A DNA stretch of 64,000 bases from Actinoplanes sp. TFC3 (GTDB lineage Bacteria > Actinomycetota > Actinomycetes > Mycobacteriales > Micromonosporaceae). The stretch is taken from assembly GCF_001553785.1 (NCBI RefSeq), contig NZ_LOJP01000001.1, forward strand, positions 4,062,356-4,126,355. The letters run 5' to 3'. The notes under the pieces were generated by a model, which was not told where the DNA came from, searched no databases, and was given only the letters and a program-made list of their open reading frames with translations. Made by a program: the position numbers and the translations under genes. This document shows positions 42,737 through 53,230 of this stretch, in pieces; position 1 is the stretch's first letter, and every line of letters starts with the position of its first letter.

Positions 42737-43687
42737 TCAGGTCATGTCATCGAAGCGGCTTTCCAGTGGCAGCGGCTTGGTCACCGGGGCCGGGCCGTCG
42801 ACCGGGGCCGGGGCGTCGATGCGGTCGGACACGCCGACCGGCACCTGCTCCTCCTCCAGCGGGGAGATCTGGTCGTCGTCAAGGTCGGCGTAGACCTCCT
42901 TGCCGCGGCCCTTGCGCTTGTCGTTGAGCATCGCCACGCCGACAGCGATCAGGTAGAGGAACGTCATGCAGGCCGCGAGCAGCGTCATGCCGAACGGGCC
43001 GGGGTCGGGGGTCGCGATCGCCGCGAAGGCGAACGAGATGAACACGACGATGCGCCACCAGCCGAGCAGCTTCCTGCCGGTCACCACGCCGGTGAAGTTG
43101 AGCATGAGCAGGATCAGCGGGAACTCGAAGGCCGCCCCGAAAATCAAGATCATGTTCATGACGAAGCTGATGTACGACGTCACTTCGAGTTGCGTGGTGT
43201 CGTCGAAGACACCGGCTTTCATGATGAACGCGAGGCTGTGACCGACCACCACGTAGGCCAGCACGGCCCCGGCGGTGAACAGCGGCGCCGCGATCGCCAC
43301 GAAGACGTACGCCCACTTGCGCTCGTGGCGGTGCAGCCCCGGCGCGATGAACGCCCACAGCTGGAACAACCAGACCGGGGCTCCAACGATCAGGCCGACC
43401 CACAGGGCGATCTTGAGCTTGAGGATCAGCGTGTCCGCGACGCCCAGCACCAGGAAGCGGCACTTGCCGTCAACGATGGAGCTGGGCAGGTCGCAGTACG
43501 GCTCCTGCAGCAGGTCGAAGACCCAGTTGGCCAGGAAGAACCCGACGATCAGGCCGGCCACGATGCCGAGCGCGGCCCAGAAGAGGCGGTTACGCAACTC
43601 CCGGACGTGCTCGATCAGCGTCATGGAGCCGTCTGCGGCCTGTTCGAACTTGCTCGGCCCCTGGTGACGGCGCAGTGAAAGGGCCAC
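42737..43687 (-). CDS. tatC: Twin-arginine translocase subunit TatC
   Basis: 316 residues with six membrane helices. The conserved N-terminal cytoplasmic segment is TLIEHVRELRNRLFWAALG, which binds the twin-arginine signal with FIAPGLHRHERKWAYVFVA. FEFPLILLMLNFTGVV and ATPDPGPFGMTLLA are hallmark. An acidic/Pro tail of about 60 residues (LDDDQISPLEEEQ) is typical of actinobacteria. The start is a GTG. It is seven bases after tatA and upstream of a strong terminator. Confidence 0.96.
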   Translation of the reverse strand: MALSLRRHQGPSKFEQAADGSMTLIEHVRELRNRLFWAALGIVAGLIVGFFLANWVFDLLQEPYCDLPSSIVDGKCRFLVLGVADTLILKLKIALWVGLIVGAPVWLFQLWAFIAPGLHRHERKWAYVFVAIAAPLFTAGAVLAYVVVGHSLAFIMKAGVFDDTTQLEVTSYISFVMNMILIFGAAFEFPLILLMLNFTGVVTGRKLLGWWRIVVFISFAFAAIATPDPGPFGMTLLAACMTFLYLIAVGVAMLNDKRKGRGKEVYADLDDDQISPLEEEQVPVGVSDRIDAPAPVDGPAPVTKPLPLESRFDDMT

Positions 43688-43693
43688 GATCGG

Positions 43694-44080
43694 TCAGCGG
43701 TCGTTGGTGCGCTGCACGGGGTCCACGAACGGCTGGGCCGGCGGCTGCTGCGGCTGCTGGTAACCCGGCTGCGGCGGCTGGTAGGGCTGGCCCTGCGGCT
43801 GCTGGGACGGCTGGCCGGGCTGCTGCTGGTACGGCTGGCCGGGCTGCTGCTGGTACGGCTGGCCGGGTGCTACCTCACCCTGCAGGGGCTGGCGCGAATA
43901 CGGCGGCTCGGCCTTCTCCGCCACATTGTCGTCGCCGTCCACCAGGCCCTTGGTCTCGGCCTTGATGATGCGCAGCGAGCGGCCCAGCGAGCGAGCGGCG
44001 TCCGGCAGCCGCTTGGCGCCGAACAGCAACACGAGCACGACAACGATGACGGCGATGTGCCATGGCTTGAGGGCGCCCAT
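43694..44080 (-). CDS. tatA: Twin-arginine translocase subunit TatA
   Basis: 128 residues. One N-terminal helix ([21 protein letters not shown]) is followed by the amphipathic helix ([20 protein letters not shown]). The tail is long and Gln/Pro-rich with repeats of PGQPYQQQ (about residues 72-100). The tail is longer than in most TatA proteins and comes from a 24-base tandem repeat in the DNA. Cotranscribed with tatC, it forms the translocation pore. Confidence 0.94.
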   Translation of the reverse strand: MGALKPWHIAVIVVVLVLLFGAKRLPDAARSLGRSLRIIKAETKGLVDGDDNVAEKAEPPYSRQPLQGEVAPGQPYQQQPGQPYQQQPGQPSQQPQGQPYQPPQPGYQQPQQPPAQPFVDPVQRTNDR

Positions 44081-44223
44081 GGGAACTCCAGTCGAATTGG
44101 CAGATGAACGAGCGGCGGTGCGGGGTCCATCGTACGTGTGGATCCTGACAACAACCCCGGCCGGACCTCTTTGTTAAGGGGGCCAGCCAAGGAATTTCCG
44201 GACAACGCACCGGGACCGGGACG

Positions 44224-44511
44224 CTACCACGCAGATGAGCTCTTCTGTAAAGAGTGCTTTCCTTTTTCGCCGTGCCCGGCCTTGATGACGGCGACCTGCT
44301 GCTGAGCCGTCTCCGCGCGGTGCTGCAACCCCGCGACGGTTTCCTGCAAAGCGGCCACGTCGGCCTGCAGCTTGCCGGCCTGCTCCTGACGCAGCAACAA
44401 CCGGCGCATCGCCCGGTCCAGCGCGGACAACCGGCCCAGCACCGACAAAACCGACACTACCAGGATGATCAAGGCGACAACCACCACCGCGAGCACGATC
44501 CACAACACCAT
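44224..44511 (-). CDS. Membrane-anchored coiled-coil protein
   Basis: 95 residues. One N-terminal helix (WIVLAVVVVALIILVVSVL) is followed by a coiled coil (LDRAMRRLLLRQEQAGKLQA, VAALQETVAGLQHRAETAQQ) and a basic end. It lies between pafC and tatA on the same strand (18 bases from pafC), so it is likely in the same operon. The family is unnamed but such short genes are common at this site in Micromonosporaceae-like genomes; the function is unknown. Confidence 0.75.
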   Translation of the reverse strand: MVLWIVLAVVVVALIILVVSVLSVLGRLSALDRAMRRLLLRQEQAGKLQADVAALQETVAGLQHRAETAQQQVAVIKAGHGEKGKHSLQKSSSAW

Positions 44512-44529
44512 GGCGGAAAGCTTAGGCGC

Positions 44530-45507
44530 TCACGGCTGGGGCGTCGCGTACTGGTCAAGGGCGGCGTTGGTCTGGTCGCGGATCTGGCCGACCAGGGCGG
44601 CCGGGCTGAGCACGGTCACGTCGCCCAGGCCGAGCACCAAGCGCTGCGCCCAGCCCAGGTCGGTGACGCGCATGCCGACCAGCCAGGTGTCGCCGTCGCG
44701 GCGGACCTCCTCGCACGGGTAGTACTCGGTGATCCACCGGCTGGCGCGCCCGACGCGCAAAGTGACCAGCGGCAACTCGGTAGAGGGGCGGAAGATGCCG
44801 TCGCTGACGTCGTGCGGCACGGCCTTGGCGGGCGGGGCGGCGGGTTCGTCCAGTTCCTCGTACCCGTCGATGCGGGCCACCCGGAACAGCCGCGTGGCCT
44901 CCACCCGCCGGCACCAGGCCTCCAGGTAGCCACGGTTGCCCACCATCAGCACCCGCATCGGGTCGATGGTGCGCGAGGTCGTCTCGTCGCGCGCCGCCGT
45001 GTAGTACGTGATCTTCATGGCGTGGCGGCGCTCGACGATGCCCCGGATGGCCTCCAGGCGCTCGGTACCTGCGGGCAGCCGAACCGCCACCGGCGCATCC
45101 CCCAGATCCCCGGTCGCGTTCTCGATCTTGGCCAGGGCGCGCTCGATCGCATCACGGGAGCCGATGCCGGGGGTCTCGGCCAGCATCCGCAGCGCCACCA
45201 CCAGCGCGAGCGCCTCGTCGGGGTTGAGCCGCAGCGGCCGGTCGATGCCGGCGTCGTAGGTGATGGTGACGCGGTCGCCGTCCAGCGCCATGTCGATCAG
45301 GTCGCCGGGGCCGTATCCGGGCAGCCCGCAGACCCAGAGCAACTCCAGGTCCTCGCGTAACTGCTTCTCGCTGATCCGGAAGTCGGCGGCGGCCTCGGCC
45401 ACCTCGATCCCGGGGCGGGCCAGCAGGTACGGCACCAGGTTGAGCAGCCGGCCGAGCCGGTCCCCGCCCGCCGGGCGGCCCACCGGGGCCCGCTGCTGCG
45501 GCGTCAC
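44530..45507 (-). CDS. pafC: WYL-domain regulator PafC
   Basis: 325 residues from a GTG at 45507 that overlaps the pafB stop by GTGA. An N-terminal winged helix (RLLNLVPYLLARPGIEVAEA) is followed by a WYL domain (MKITYYTAARDETTSRTIDP, RGYLEAWCRRVEATRLFRVA) and a WCX domain. PafB and PafC act as a heterodimer that activates DNA-damage genes; WYL domains are thought to sense single-stranded DNA. A longer upstream reading frame to 45720 is an artefact of overlap. Confidence 0.93.
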   Translation of the reverse strand: MTPQQRAPVGRPAGGDRLGRLLNLVPYLLARPGIEVAEAAADFRISEKQLREDLELLWVCGLPGYGPGDLIDMALDGDRVTITYDAGIDRPLRLNPDEALALVVALRMLAETPGIGSRDAIERALAKIENATGDLGDAPVAVRLPAGTERLEAIRGIVERRHAMKITYYTAARDETTSRTIDPMRVLMVGNRGYLEAWCRRVEATRLFRVARIDGYEELDEPAAPPAKAVPHDVSDGIFRPSTELPLVTLRVGRASRWITEYYPCEEVRRDGDTWLVGMRVTDLGWAQRLVLGLGDVTVLSPAALVGQIRDQTNAALDQYATPQP

Positions 45508-46490
45508 GCGAGCACCGCCGGCTCGTAGCGTGCGACGACCTCTTTGAGTTGCTGGATCACGGCTTCCCGCAGCTCCGGCGGGTTCTCGGCGCGCACGTCG
45601 GCACCGTAGCCGACCAGGCGGGAGGCCAGCCACTCGACGTCGGAGAACGCGATGGTCAGCCGGTCGCCGTCCGGTGCGCTGACGACCTCGCTGGCCCAGC
45701 GACGCAACCCGGCGGCGCAACCCGGGCGTACGACCACGGTGGCCCGGCCGTTGCGCGCGATCGGGCCGTTGTAGCGGGCCACGTGGCTGATCAGGTCGGT
45801 GTTCTCCGGCGGAGTGAACGCGCCTGACGCCCCGACCGCCTTCACGCCACCGACGATGCGCGAGAGCCGGAAGCAGCGGGTGGCGTCGCGGTCGCGGTCG
45901 TGCCCGACGACATACCAGCGGCCCTGCCAGCAGACCACGCCCCAGGGCTGCAGGCGGCGGGTGGACGGCTCGTCGACCTCGGGAACCCGGTAGGAGAAAG
46001 TCACCGCGCGGCGCGAGCGGGCGGCGGCGGTCAGCGGGCCGAACGCCGGGTCGACGGTGACCACGGGTTCCACCCCGAGCGTGGCCTGCGGGTCCACCTC
46101 GATACCGGCGGCGCGCAGCTTGGCCAGCCCCGACGACGCGGCGGCGGCCAGCCCGGCATGCTGCCAGAGCCGGGCGGCGATGCCCACGGCGGCGGCCTCG
46201 TCGGGCTCCAGCGGGATGTCGGGCAGTGCGTACTCGCGGTGGGCGATGCGGTAGCCGTGCTCGGTGTCGAACGCGCTGGCCAGCCCGGTTTCGAGGGGAA
46301 CGCCCAGCTCACGCAGCTCGGCCTTGTCCCGTTCGAACTTGCGCTGGAACGCGTCGTGGTCGCGGGGGTCCTCGGGATCATGCTCGTAGCCGGGGACGGT
46401 CGCGGCGATCTGGGCGGCGGTCAGGAACCGTCGCGTGGAGAGCAGGCAGATGACCAGGTTCACCAGGCGCTCGGTACGGGTGCGCGACAC
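45504..46490 (-). CDS. pafB: WYL-domain regulator PafB
   Basis: 328 residues. The HTH region (RTERLVNLVICLLSTRRFLT, FERDKAELRELGVPLE) is followed by a WYL domain (RAVTFSYRVPEVDEPSTRRL, PWGVVCWQGRWYVVGHDRDR) and a WCX end. It pairs with PafC. The start codon is a GTG at 46490. The divergent CDF transporter gene lies 79 bases away, so the promoter of this operon lies in that gap. Confidence 0.93.
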   Translation of the reverse strand: MSRTRTERLVNLVICLLSTRRFLTAAQIAATVPGYEHDPEDPRDHDAFQRKFERDKAELRELGVPLETGLASAFDTEHGYRIAHREYALPDIPLEPDEAAAVGIAARLWQHAGLAAAASSGLAKLRAAGIEVDPQATLGVEPVVTVDPAFGPLTAAARSRRAVTFSYRVPEVDEPSTRRLQPWGVVCWQGRWYVVGHDRDRDATRCFRLSRIVGGVKAVGASGAFTPPENTDLISHVARYNGPIARNGRATVVVRPGCAAGLRRWASEVVSAPDGDRLTIAFSDVEWLASRLVGYGADVRAENPPELREAVIQQLKEVVARYEPAVLA

Positions 46491-46568
46491 GAGGTGAAAC
46501 GCTAGCAGCCCGCCGCGGATGTGGCGGTACGCGCAGCCCGCGCACGGTTATCTGTAACCAACAAGGGA

Positions 46569-47651
46569 ATGGTAGCCAGCGTGTCTGAGACTCCCCGCGC
46601 CGCTGATACCTCGCAGAACCCACCGGACCTGCCGGCCGTCGGTCTCGCCGGCGCCGGGCCGCTGCCCGCCCCGGCCGAGCCCGGCGCCGGCGGCAAGAAG
46701 GGCGAGGAAAACGAAAGCGTCGGTACGGTGGTCATCGCCGGGCTGGCCAACCTCGTCATCGCCGCGGCCAAGCTGGTGGCCGGCATGCTGTCCGGCTCGG
46801 CGGCCATGCTCTCGGAGTCGGCGCACTCGCTGGCCGACACGGTCACGGAGGTGTTCCTCTACGTGGCGCTGCGCCGGGGCAAGAAACCGGCCGACGAGAA
46901 CCACCCGTTCGGTTACGGCAAGGAAAGCTTCGTCTGGGCCTTCATCGCCGCGTTGTTCACCTTCATCGGGGGCGCCGGGTTCTCGATCTACCACGGTGTC
47001 ACCACGATCATGAACGGCGAGCACAGCGGGCAGTACCTGATCTCGTACATCGTGCTCGGGGTTTCCTTTGTCGCCGAAGGCACGTCCTTTCTCAAGGCCA
47101 AGCGGCAGGTCGCCGAGGAGTCGCGGCGCTGGGGCATCACCTCGTTCCGATTCCTGCGGCTGACCTCGGACACCACGGTCAAGGCGGTCTACCTCGAGGA
47201 CTCCGCGGCACTGGTCGGTCTGATCCTGGCCGCGCTGGGCATCCTGGGTGCGCAGCTCACCGGCAGCGAGTTCTGGGACGGCCTGGCCTCGATCCTGATC
47301 GGTGTACTGCTGCTGATCGTCGCGTTCGTCCTGGCCCGCAGCAACGTGTCGCTGCTGGTCGGGCGGGCGGTCCCGAGGGCCATGCACAACCAGATCGCCG
47401 ACGACCTCAACTCCATCCCGGTGGTCACCGCGGTACCCACCCTGCTGACCATGCAGCTGGGCCCGGGCAACATCCTGGTTGCGGCGAAGGTCGACTTCGA
47501 CGACAACGTCAGCGGCGCGCAGATCGAGGAAGCCTCCGACGAGGCCGAGCGGCGTCTGCGCCACCGCTACTCCGACATCCAGTACGTCTTCCTCGACCCG
47601 ACGCGCGGCTCGGCGGGACGCAACCACCGCGACGGCGGGCTCGACATATAG
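46569..47651 (+). CDS. Cation diffusion facilitator transporter
   Basis: About 360 residues. ATG 46569 is adopted; a GTG at 46581 has better spacing from AAGGGA. A disordered N-terminus of about 45 residues precedes six helices. The metal sites SESAHSLADTV (HxxxD, helix 2) and YLEDSAALVGLILAA (helix 5) are present, with FGYGKESFVWAFIAALFTF between. A C-terminal cytoplasmic domain (ILVAAKVDFDDNVSGAQIEE) has the usual dimer fold. Probably zinc or cobalt efflux; the metal is not resolved. Confidence 0.9.
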   Translation: MVASVSETPRAADTSQNPPDLPAVGLAGAGPLPAPAEPGAGGKKGEENESVGTVVIAGLANLVIAAAKLVAGMLSGSAAMLSESAHSLADTVTEVFLYVALRRGKKPADENHPFGYGKESFVWAFIAALFTFIGGAGFSIYHGVTTIMNGEHSGQYLISYIVLGVSFVAEGTSFLKAKRQVAEESRRWGITSFRFLRLTSDTTVKAVYLEDSAALVGLILAALGILGAQLTGSEFWDGLASILIGVLLLIVAFVLARSNVSLLVGRAVPRAMHNQIADDLNSIPVVTAVPTLLTMQLGPGNILVAAKVDFDDNVSGAQIEEASDEAERRLRHRYSDIQYVFLDPTRGSAGRNHRDGGLDI

Positions 47652-47661
47652 GGTCGCCGCC

Positions 47662-48744
47662 ATGGTGCGCTGGCGGTCAGGAACAGTTCATACGGTACGG
47701 CGGGAGTGGCGCGGTGCCCTCGAGCTGGAAGTCCACACGGCGCACGGGCCGCTCAAGGCGCTTGCCTATCCCGAGCTGACCGGCCGTCCCGAGCCGGGCG
47801 ACCGGGTGCTGCTCAACGTCGGCGCGCAGGTGATGGGGCTGGGCACCGGCGGCTACGCCCTGGTGGTGGCGCTGCCCGACCGCCTGCCCGCCGACCCGGC
47901 CGAGGACGGCACCACCCGCGACGCCGGCCACCTGGTCAAGGCCCGCTACACCCCGCTGCAGCCCATCCTGCTCGGCGTGGACGAGGAGGCCTCCCCGCAC
48001 CGCGAGGTGATGGCGGCCGCGGACAGCCTCGATGACATGCCCGTGGTCCTGGCCGACCTGCACTCGGCGCTGCCGGCCATCCTCGCCGGGGTGCACGCCG
48101 ACCGGCCCGACGCCAAGGTCGCGTACGTGATGACCGACGGCGGCGCCCTGCCGGCCTGGTTCTCCCGCACGATCGACGCCCTGACCGCTCAGCTGGCCGG
48201 CACGATCACCACCGGGCAGGCCTTCGGCGGCGACCTCGAGGCCAGCACCGTGCACACCGGCCTGCTGGCGGCGCGCCACGTGCTGGGCGCCGACCTCGCG
48301 ATCGTCGCGCAGGGCCCCGGCAACCTCGGCACCGGCACGACCTGGGGCTTCTCCGGGGTGGCGCTGGGCGAGGCGGTGAACGCCACGGTCGCGCTGGGCG
48401 GACGCCCGGTCGGGTCGCTGCGCATCTCCGACGCCGACGCCCGCCCCCGCCACCGCGGCGTGTCGCACCACAGCCTCACCGCGTACGGCAAGGTCGCGCT
48501 GGTGCCGGCCGACCTGCCCTTCCCCGCCGACCTGCCCACCAGCCTGGCCAAGGAAGTCGACGAGGCGCTCGCCCCGCTGGCCACCCTGCACCGGCTGATC
48601 GAGGTGCCCACCGACGGCTTGGACGCGGCGCTGCAGGACAGCCCGGTCAAGCTGTCGACCATGGGCCGCGGGCTGGCCGAGGACCACGCGTACTTCGTGA
48701 CAGCGGCGGTCGCCGGGCGCCACGCAGCCTCGCTGCTGAGCTAG
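47662..48744 (+). CDS. DUF3866 family protein
   Basis: 360 residues from ATG 47662, 10 bases after the CDF gene. Family features are VRWRSGTVHTVRREWRGALE, HLVKARYTPLQPILLGVDEE, AYVMTDGGALPAWFSRTIDAL and DLAIVAQGPGNLGTGTTWGFSG. It is conserved in actinobacteria with unknown function; the Gly-rich motifs suggest an enzyme. Its stop codon overlaps the stop of the convergent methyltransferase gene at CTAG (48741-48744). Confidence 0.88.
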   Translation: MVRWRSGTVHTVRREWRGALELEVHTAHGPLKALAYPELTGRPEPGDRVLLNVGAQVMGLGTGGYALVVALPDRLPADPAEDGTTRDAGHLVKARYTPLQPILLGVDEEASPHREVMAAADSLDDMPVVLADLHSALPAILAGVHADRPDAKVAYVMTDGGALPAWFSRTIDALTAQLAGTITTGQAFGGDLEASTVHTGLLAARHVLGADLAIVAQGPGNLGTGTTWGFSGVALGEAVNATVALGGRPVGSLRISDADARPRHRGVSHHSLTAYGKVALVPADLPFPADLPTSLAKEVDEALAPLATLHRLIEVPTDGLDAALQDSPVKLSTMGRGLAEDHAYFVTAAVAGRHAASLLS

Positions 48745-49391
48745 ATCTTTCGCACCAGGGTGACGCCGTCCCGCACCGGGAGCATGACGCACTCGACGCG
48801 TTTGTCGGACGAGACCACGGCGTTGAACCCGCGCATCACCGCCGCGTCGGGGCTGGCCGGGCTGGCGTCGAGCACCCGGCCCCCGCGCAGCACGTTGTCC
48901 AGCACGATCAGCCCGCCGCTGCGCAACCGCGGGACCAACTCGGCGTAGTAGGCCGGGTAGCCCTGCTTGTCGGCGTCCACAAACGCGAAGTCCACCACCG
49001 GCTCAAGTGGCAAGGCCTGCAACGTGGGCAACGCGGGCGCAATCCGCAGCTCGATCCGGTCGTCCAACCCGGCGCGCTTCCAGTAGTCCCGCGCGACCGC
49101 GGTGAACTCCTCGGACACATCGCAGCACAGCAGCCGCCCACCCTCGGCGAGCCCCCGCGCGATGCAGATGGCCGAATAGCCGGTGAACGTCCCCACCTCG
49201 ATGGCATTGCTGGCACCGGTGAGCCGTACAAGCATGGTGAGCAGCGCACCCTCGTCCGCCGAGACCTGCATCCCGGCCCGCTCACCGAAGGTCGCCCGTG
49301 TGTGCGCCGCCAACTCCCGCAACACGTCATCCGCCTGAGCCGAGTGCGCGACCAGGTACTCCTCGATCGCCGGATCATTGATGTTCGCCAT
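48741..49391 (-). CDS. Class I SAM-dependent O-methyltransferase
   Basis: 216 residues. The SAM-binding motif is NAIEVGTFTGYSAICIARGL, followed by LLCCDVSEEFTAVARDYWK. The metal-binding Asp is in VDFAFVDADKQGYPAYY and GLIVLDNVLRGGRVLD. This is the catechol/caffeoyl-CoA O-methyltransferase group, usually metal dependent. Start ATG 49391. The acceptor is unknown. Confidence 0.9.
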   Translation of the reverse strand: MANINDPAIEEYLVAHSAQADDVLRELAAHTRATFGERAGMQVSADEGALLTMLVRLTGASNAIEVGTFTGYSAICIARGLAEGGRLLCCDVSEEFTAVARDYWKRAGLDDRIELRIAPALPTLQALPLEPVVDFAFVDADKQGYPAYYAELVPRLRSGGLIVLDNVLRGGRVLDASPASPDAAVMRGFNAVVSSDKRVECVMLPVRDGVTLVRKI

Positions 49392-49448
49392 AACCTCAAG
49401 CGTTCCCGATTCCCGGGCGCCGGGGAAGACAACAGTGTGCGGCGCCGC

Positions 49449-49673
49449 CTACCGGTGCTTGAGTGCGGAGGCGTAGACGCTGAGCAGATAGTGCCGGTCG
49501 CGGTCCGGCACGTCGTCGCCACTTCCCGGCACAGCAAACATCGCCCGGACCCCGGCCGGCAGCGTGATGATGCCCGACTGGCCGCCCGGTCCGAGCAACC
49601 CTTCCGCCTCGGCCAACGTCATCCCGCACCGCACCGGCCCCAGCTCCCGTACGCGCCAGGTCCACCAGAACAT
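49449..49673 (-). CDS. Hypothetical protein, probably 5'-frameshifted
   Basis: 74 residues (RELGPVRCGMTLAEAEGLLG, PGGQSGIITLPAGVRAMFAV). The sequence before it (RAWDRGGVRLVDVLVDLART, nt 49680-49740) is coding-like in another frame and would make a natural N-terminus. A frameshift near 49670 is therefore likely. The GMTLAEAEGLLG core resembles short actinobacterial proteins with a conserved helix. Not recognised further. Confidence 0.4.
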   Translation of the reverse strand: MFWWTWRVRELGPVRCGMTLAEAEGLLGPGGQSGIITLPAGVRAMFAVPGSGDDVPDRDRHYLLSVYASALKHR

Positions 49674-49907
49674 CCACCAGCCTCACGCCGCCACGATCCC
49701 ACGCCCTGAAGGTTTCCGGGGTGAGCGTGACCGCTTCCGCACCTGGCAGGGGGCGGGCGGCCGTTCGGGAGCCGCCAGGCTCCTGGGCGTCCGGGCCCGG
49801 TCCCTGGCGGGAGCGACGTCTCGGACCACGACGGACCCGAGCCAGCCGGATCTTGATTGTGCTCCTGCTCGTGAATCCGGCCCTGCTGCCGGTCGAGAAT
49901 CCGGCGG

Positions 49908-50126
49908 TCAGTCGAAGAAGATCAGGTAGAGCCAGCCCAGCAGGATCAGGCCCAGGACCGTGGCCATCACCCAGGTCGGGATCCGGTGGCCGCCCTGGCG
50001 GTCGCGGTCGATCTGGGCCCGGATGCGGGCCTTGCGGCGCTCGACGCGGCCCCACATGACGTCTTCGACGGTGCGCTCGGGGCGGTTCTCGGGCGCGTGC
50101 TGGCCGGGCTCGGGCGTCGATGTCAT
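49908..50126 (-). CDS. Small single-helix membrane protein next to pafA
   Basis: 72 residues from ATG 50126 (ATG 50156 overlaps pafA and is less likely). A charged, Pro-rich N-terminus (ENRPERTVEDVMWGRVERRK) is followed by basic ARIRAQIDRDRQGGHRIP and one C-terminal helix (WVMATVLGLILLGWLYLIFF). It is on the same strand as pafA and 26 bases after it, so probably cotranscribed. The function is unknown; such genes are often seen after pafA. Confidence 0.7.
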   Translation of the reverse strand: MTSTPEPGQHAPENRPERTVEDVMWGRVERRKARIRAQIDRDRQGGHRIPTWVMATVLGLILLGWLYLIFFD

Positions 50127-50152
50127 AGCCCGACCAGCGTAGCTCTCCCGGG

Positions 50153-51511
50153 TCACATGCTCGCGATCAGGCGCTCCACGCGTTCGTCATAGGCACGGAA
50201 CGGGTCTTTGCACAGCACGGTGCGCTGGGCCTGGTCGTTGAGCTTGAGGTGCACCCAGTCGACGGTGAAGTCGCGGCGTTTCTCCTGGGCGTGGCGGATG
50301 AACTCGCCACGCAGGCGGGCCCGGGTGGTTTGCGGCGGGGTTTCCTTGGCCTCGAAGATCTCCAGGTCGTTGCTGACGCGGTCGATCTGCTTGCGCTTCT
50401 CCATCAGCGCGTAGAGGCCGCGGCCGCGGCGCACGTCGTGGTACGCCAGGTCGAGCTGGGCGATCCTCGGGTGCGACATGGGGATCTCGTGTTTGGCCTG
50501 GTAGCGCTCGATCAGCTTGAGCTTGGACACCCAGTCGATCTCGCGGGAGACCGGATCGAGGTCGCCGCTCTCGATGGCGTTGAGCACGCGGCCCCACAGC
50601 TCGACCACGCGCTTGGCGGTCTGGTCGCCGCCGCGGCGCTCGACGAACTCGGTGGCCTTGGCCAGGTATTCCTGCTGGATCTCGAGCGCGCTGACCTCTT
50701 TGTTGTTAGCCAGGCGGATCTTGCGGCGGCCGGTGGTGTCGTGGCTGACCTCGCGGATCGCCCGGATCGGGTTCTCCAGGGTCAGGTCGCGCATGACCAC
50801 GCCGGCCTCGATCATGCGCAGCACGATGTCCGCGCTACCGACCTTGAGCAGCGTGGTGACCTCGTTCATGTTGGAGTCGCCGACGATGACGTGCAGGCGC
50901 CGGTAGCGCTCGGCGTCGGCGTGCGGTTCGTCGCGGGTGTTGATGATGGGCCGGCTGCGGGTGGTGGCGCTGGAGACGCCCTCCCAGATGTGCTCGGCGC
51001 GCTGCGAGAGGCAGAAAACGGCGCCGCGCGGGGTTTGCAGCACCTTGCCGGCGCCGCAGATCAGTTGGCGGGTGACCAGGAACGGGATGAGCACGTCGGC
51101 GAGCCGGCCGAACTCACCGTGGCGCGAGACCAGGTAGTTCTCGTGACAGCCGTAGGAGTTGCCGGCCGAGTCGGTGTTGTTCTTGAACAGGTAGATCTCC
51201 CCGGCGATGCCCTCGTCGTGCAGCCGCTTCTCGGCGTCGACCAGCAGGCCTTCGAGGATGCGCTCACCGGCGCGGTCATGGGCGACCAGATCGGTGACCG
51301 AGTCGCACTCCGGCGTGGCGTACTCGGGGTGGGAACCGACGTCGAGGTAGAGGCGGGCACCGTTGCGGAGGAACACGTTGCTGCTGCGTCCCCAGGACAC
51401 CACTCGGCGGAACAGGTAGCGGGCCACCTCGTCCGGGGACAGCCGCCGCTGACCCCGATAGGTGCACGTGACGCCGTACTCGGTTTCTAGGCCGAAAATT
51501 CGCCGTTCCAT
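50153..51511 (-). CDS. pafA: Pup-protein ligase PafA
   Basis: 452 residues. It begins [20 protein letters not shown], with the Glu and the catalytic Asp of the glutamine-synthetase-like site ([19 protein letters not shown]). [19 protein letters not shown] and [20 protein letters not shown] line the ATP and Pup grooves. The C-terminal domain is complete. It joins the C-terminal Glu of Pup to substrate lysines. Unlike dop it lies 2 kb from prcBA, separated by a dehydratase and a VOC gene. Confidence 0.97.
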   Translation of the reverse strand: MERRIFGLETEYGVTCTYRGQRRLSPDEVARYLFRRVVSWGRSSNVFLRNGARLYLDVGSHPEYATPECDSVTDLVAHDRAGERILEGLLVDAEKRLHDEGIAGEIYLFKNNTDSAGNSYGCHENYLVSRHGEFGRLADVLIPFLVTRQLICGAGKVLQTPRGAVFCLSQRAEHIWEGVSSATTRSRPIINTRDEPHADAERYRRLHVIVGDSNMNEVTTLLKVGSADIVLRMIEAGVVMRDLTLENPIRAIREVSHDTTGRRKIRLANNKEVSALEIQQEYLAKATEFVERRGGDQTAKRVVELWGRVLNAIESGDLDPVSREIDWVSKLKLIERYQAKHEIPMSHPRIAQLDLAYHDVRRGRGLYALMEKRKQIDRVSNDLEIFEAKETPPQTTRARLRGEFIRHAQEKRRDFTVDWVHLKLNDQAQRTVLCKDPFRAYDERVERLIASM

Positions 51512-51630
51512 GACGAAACATTAGCCTCACCACAGCGGCGAACGGCAGTGACAACGCGCCCTTTTCCCCGTCATCATCTGTCACATCCATTCGCAACACC
51601 TGCGCGACCTGCAGATACACTCCCCGGTTG

Positions 51631-52614
<984 letters not shown>

Positions 52615-52678
52615 GAGCGCTCCCGCTCCCCGGGGGCGGTGCGCTCAGTGACCTCGGGCGCGTTCTGATGAGGTGCGC

Positions 52679-53065
52679 TCAGTGACTTTGCGCGCGTTCG
52701 GGGGCGCTGCGCTCGACGCAGAACTCATTGCCTTCTGGGTCGCGCATGGTTACCCAGCCGGTGCCGTCGGGGTTGCGATGATCCTCGTACGTGGTGGCGC
52801 CCAGCCCGCGCATCCGCTCGACGAACTCATCGCGGGTCCCGGTGGGCGGCTGAATGTCGAGGTGCACGCGGTTCTTGCCGAGCTTGTCGTCCGGAACCGG
52901 CACGAACAGGATCCCGGGGGCGTCGCCGGTGGGGGCGTGCAGCAGCGCACCCTCGGCATCGGAATCGGGGTCCAGGCGGTAACCGGTGACCTCGGCCCAG
53001 AACCCGGCAAGGACCACCGGGTCATGCGCGTCAACGGTGATGTGGCGTACCGGGTTGAGGCTCAC
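52679..53065 (-). CDS. VOC-superfamily (glyoxalase-like) protein
   Basis: About 128 residues from GTG 53065; the open frame to 53140 is longer but Arg/Ser-rich. The single vicinal-oxygen-chelate module shows VRHITVDAHDPVVLAGFWAE, GYRLDPDSD, KNRVHLDIQPPTGTRDEFVE and WVTMRDPEGNEFCVE. Metal-binding positions (His, His and Glu) are in the usual places. The substrate is unknown. Confidence 0.85.
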   Translation of the reverse strand: MSLNPVRHITVDAHDPVVLAGFWAEVTGYRLDPDSDAEGALLHAPTGDAPGILFVPVPDDKLGKNRVHLDIQPPTGTRDEFVERMRGLGATTYEDHRNPDGTGWVTMRDPEGNEFCVERSAPERAQSH

Positions 53066-53192
53066 GCGGCCGGAGTTTACGGCCCTACCCTGCCGGGACG
53101 CACTGCCTTTTCGATGCGCGCGCCCGCTCGGAGGGCCCACGCTCGATCGCCCGTCGCCGCCGGCCTGTCACGGCCCCCACTCACCAGCGGTT

Positions 53193-53216
53193 GGCCCGGC
53201 CTTTTCAGGCCGGGCC
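53193..53216 (-). terminator. Hairpin terminator after prcA
   Basis: A perfect 10-bp stem (GGCCCGGCCT / AGGCCGGGCC) with a TTTC loop lies 14 bases past the prcA stop. It ends the pup-prcBA transcript. Confidence 0.8.
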
Positions 53217-53230
53217 ATCTCGCCGAGGCC

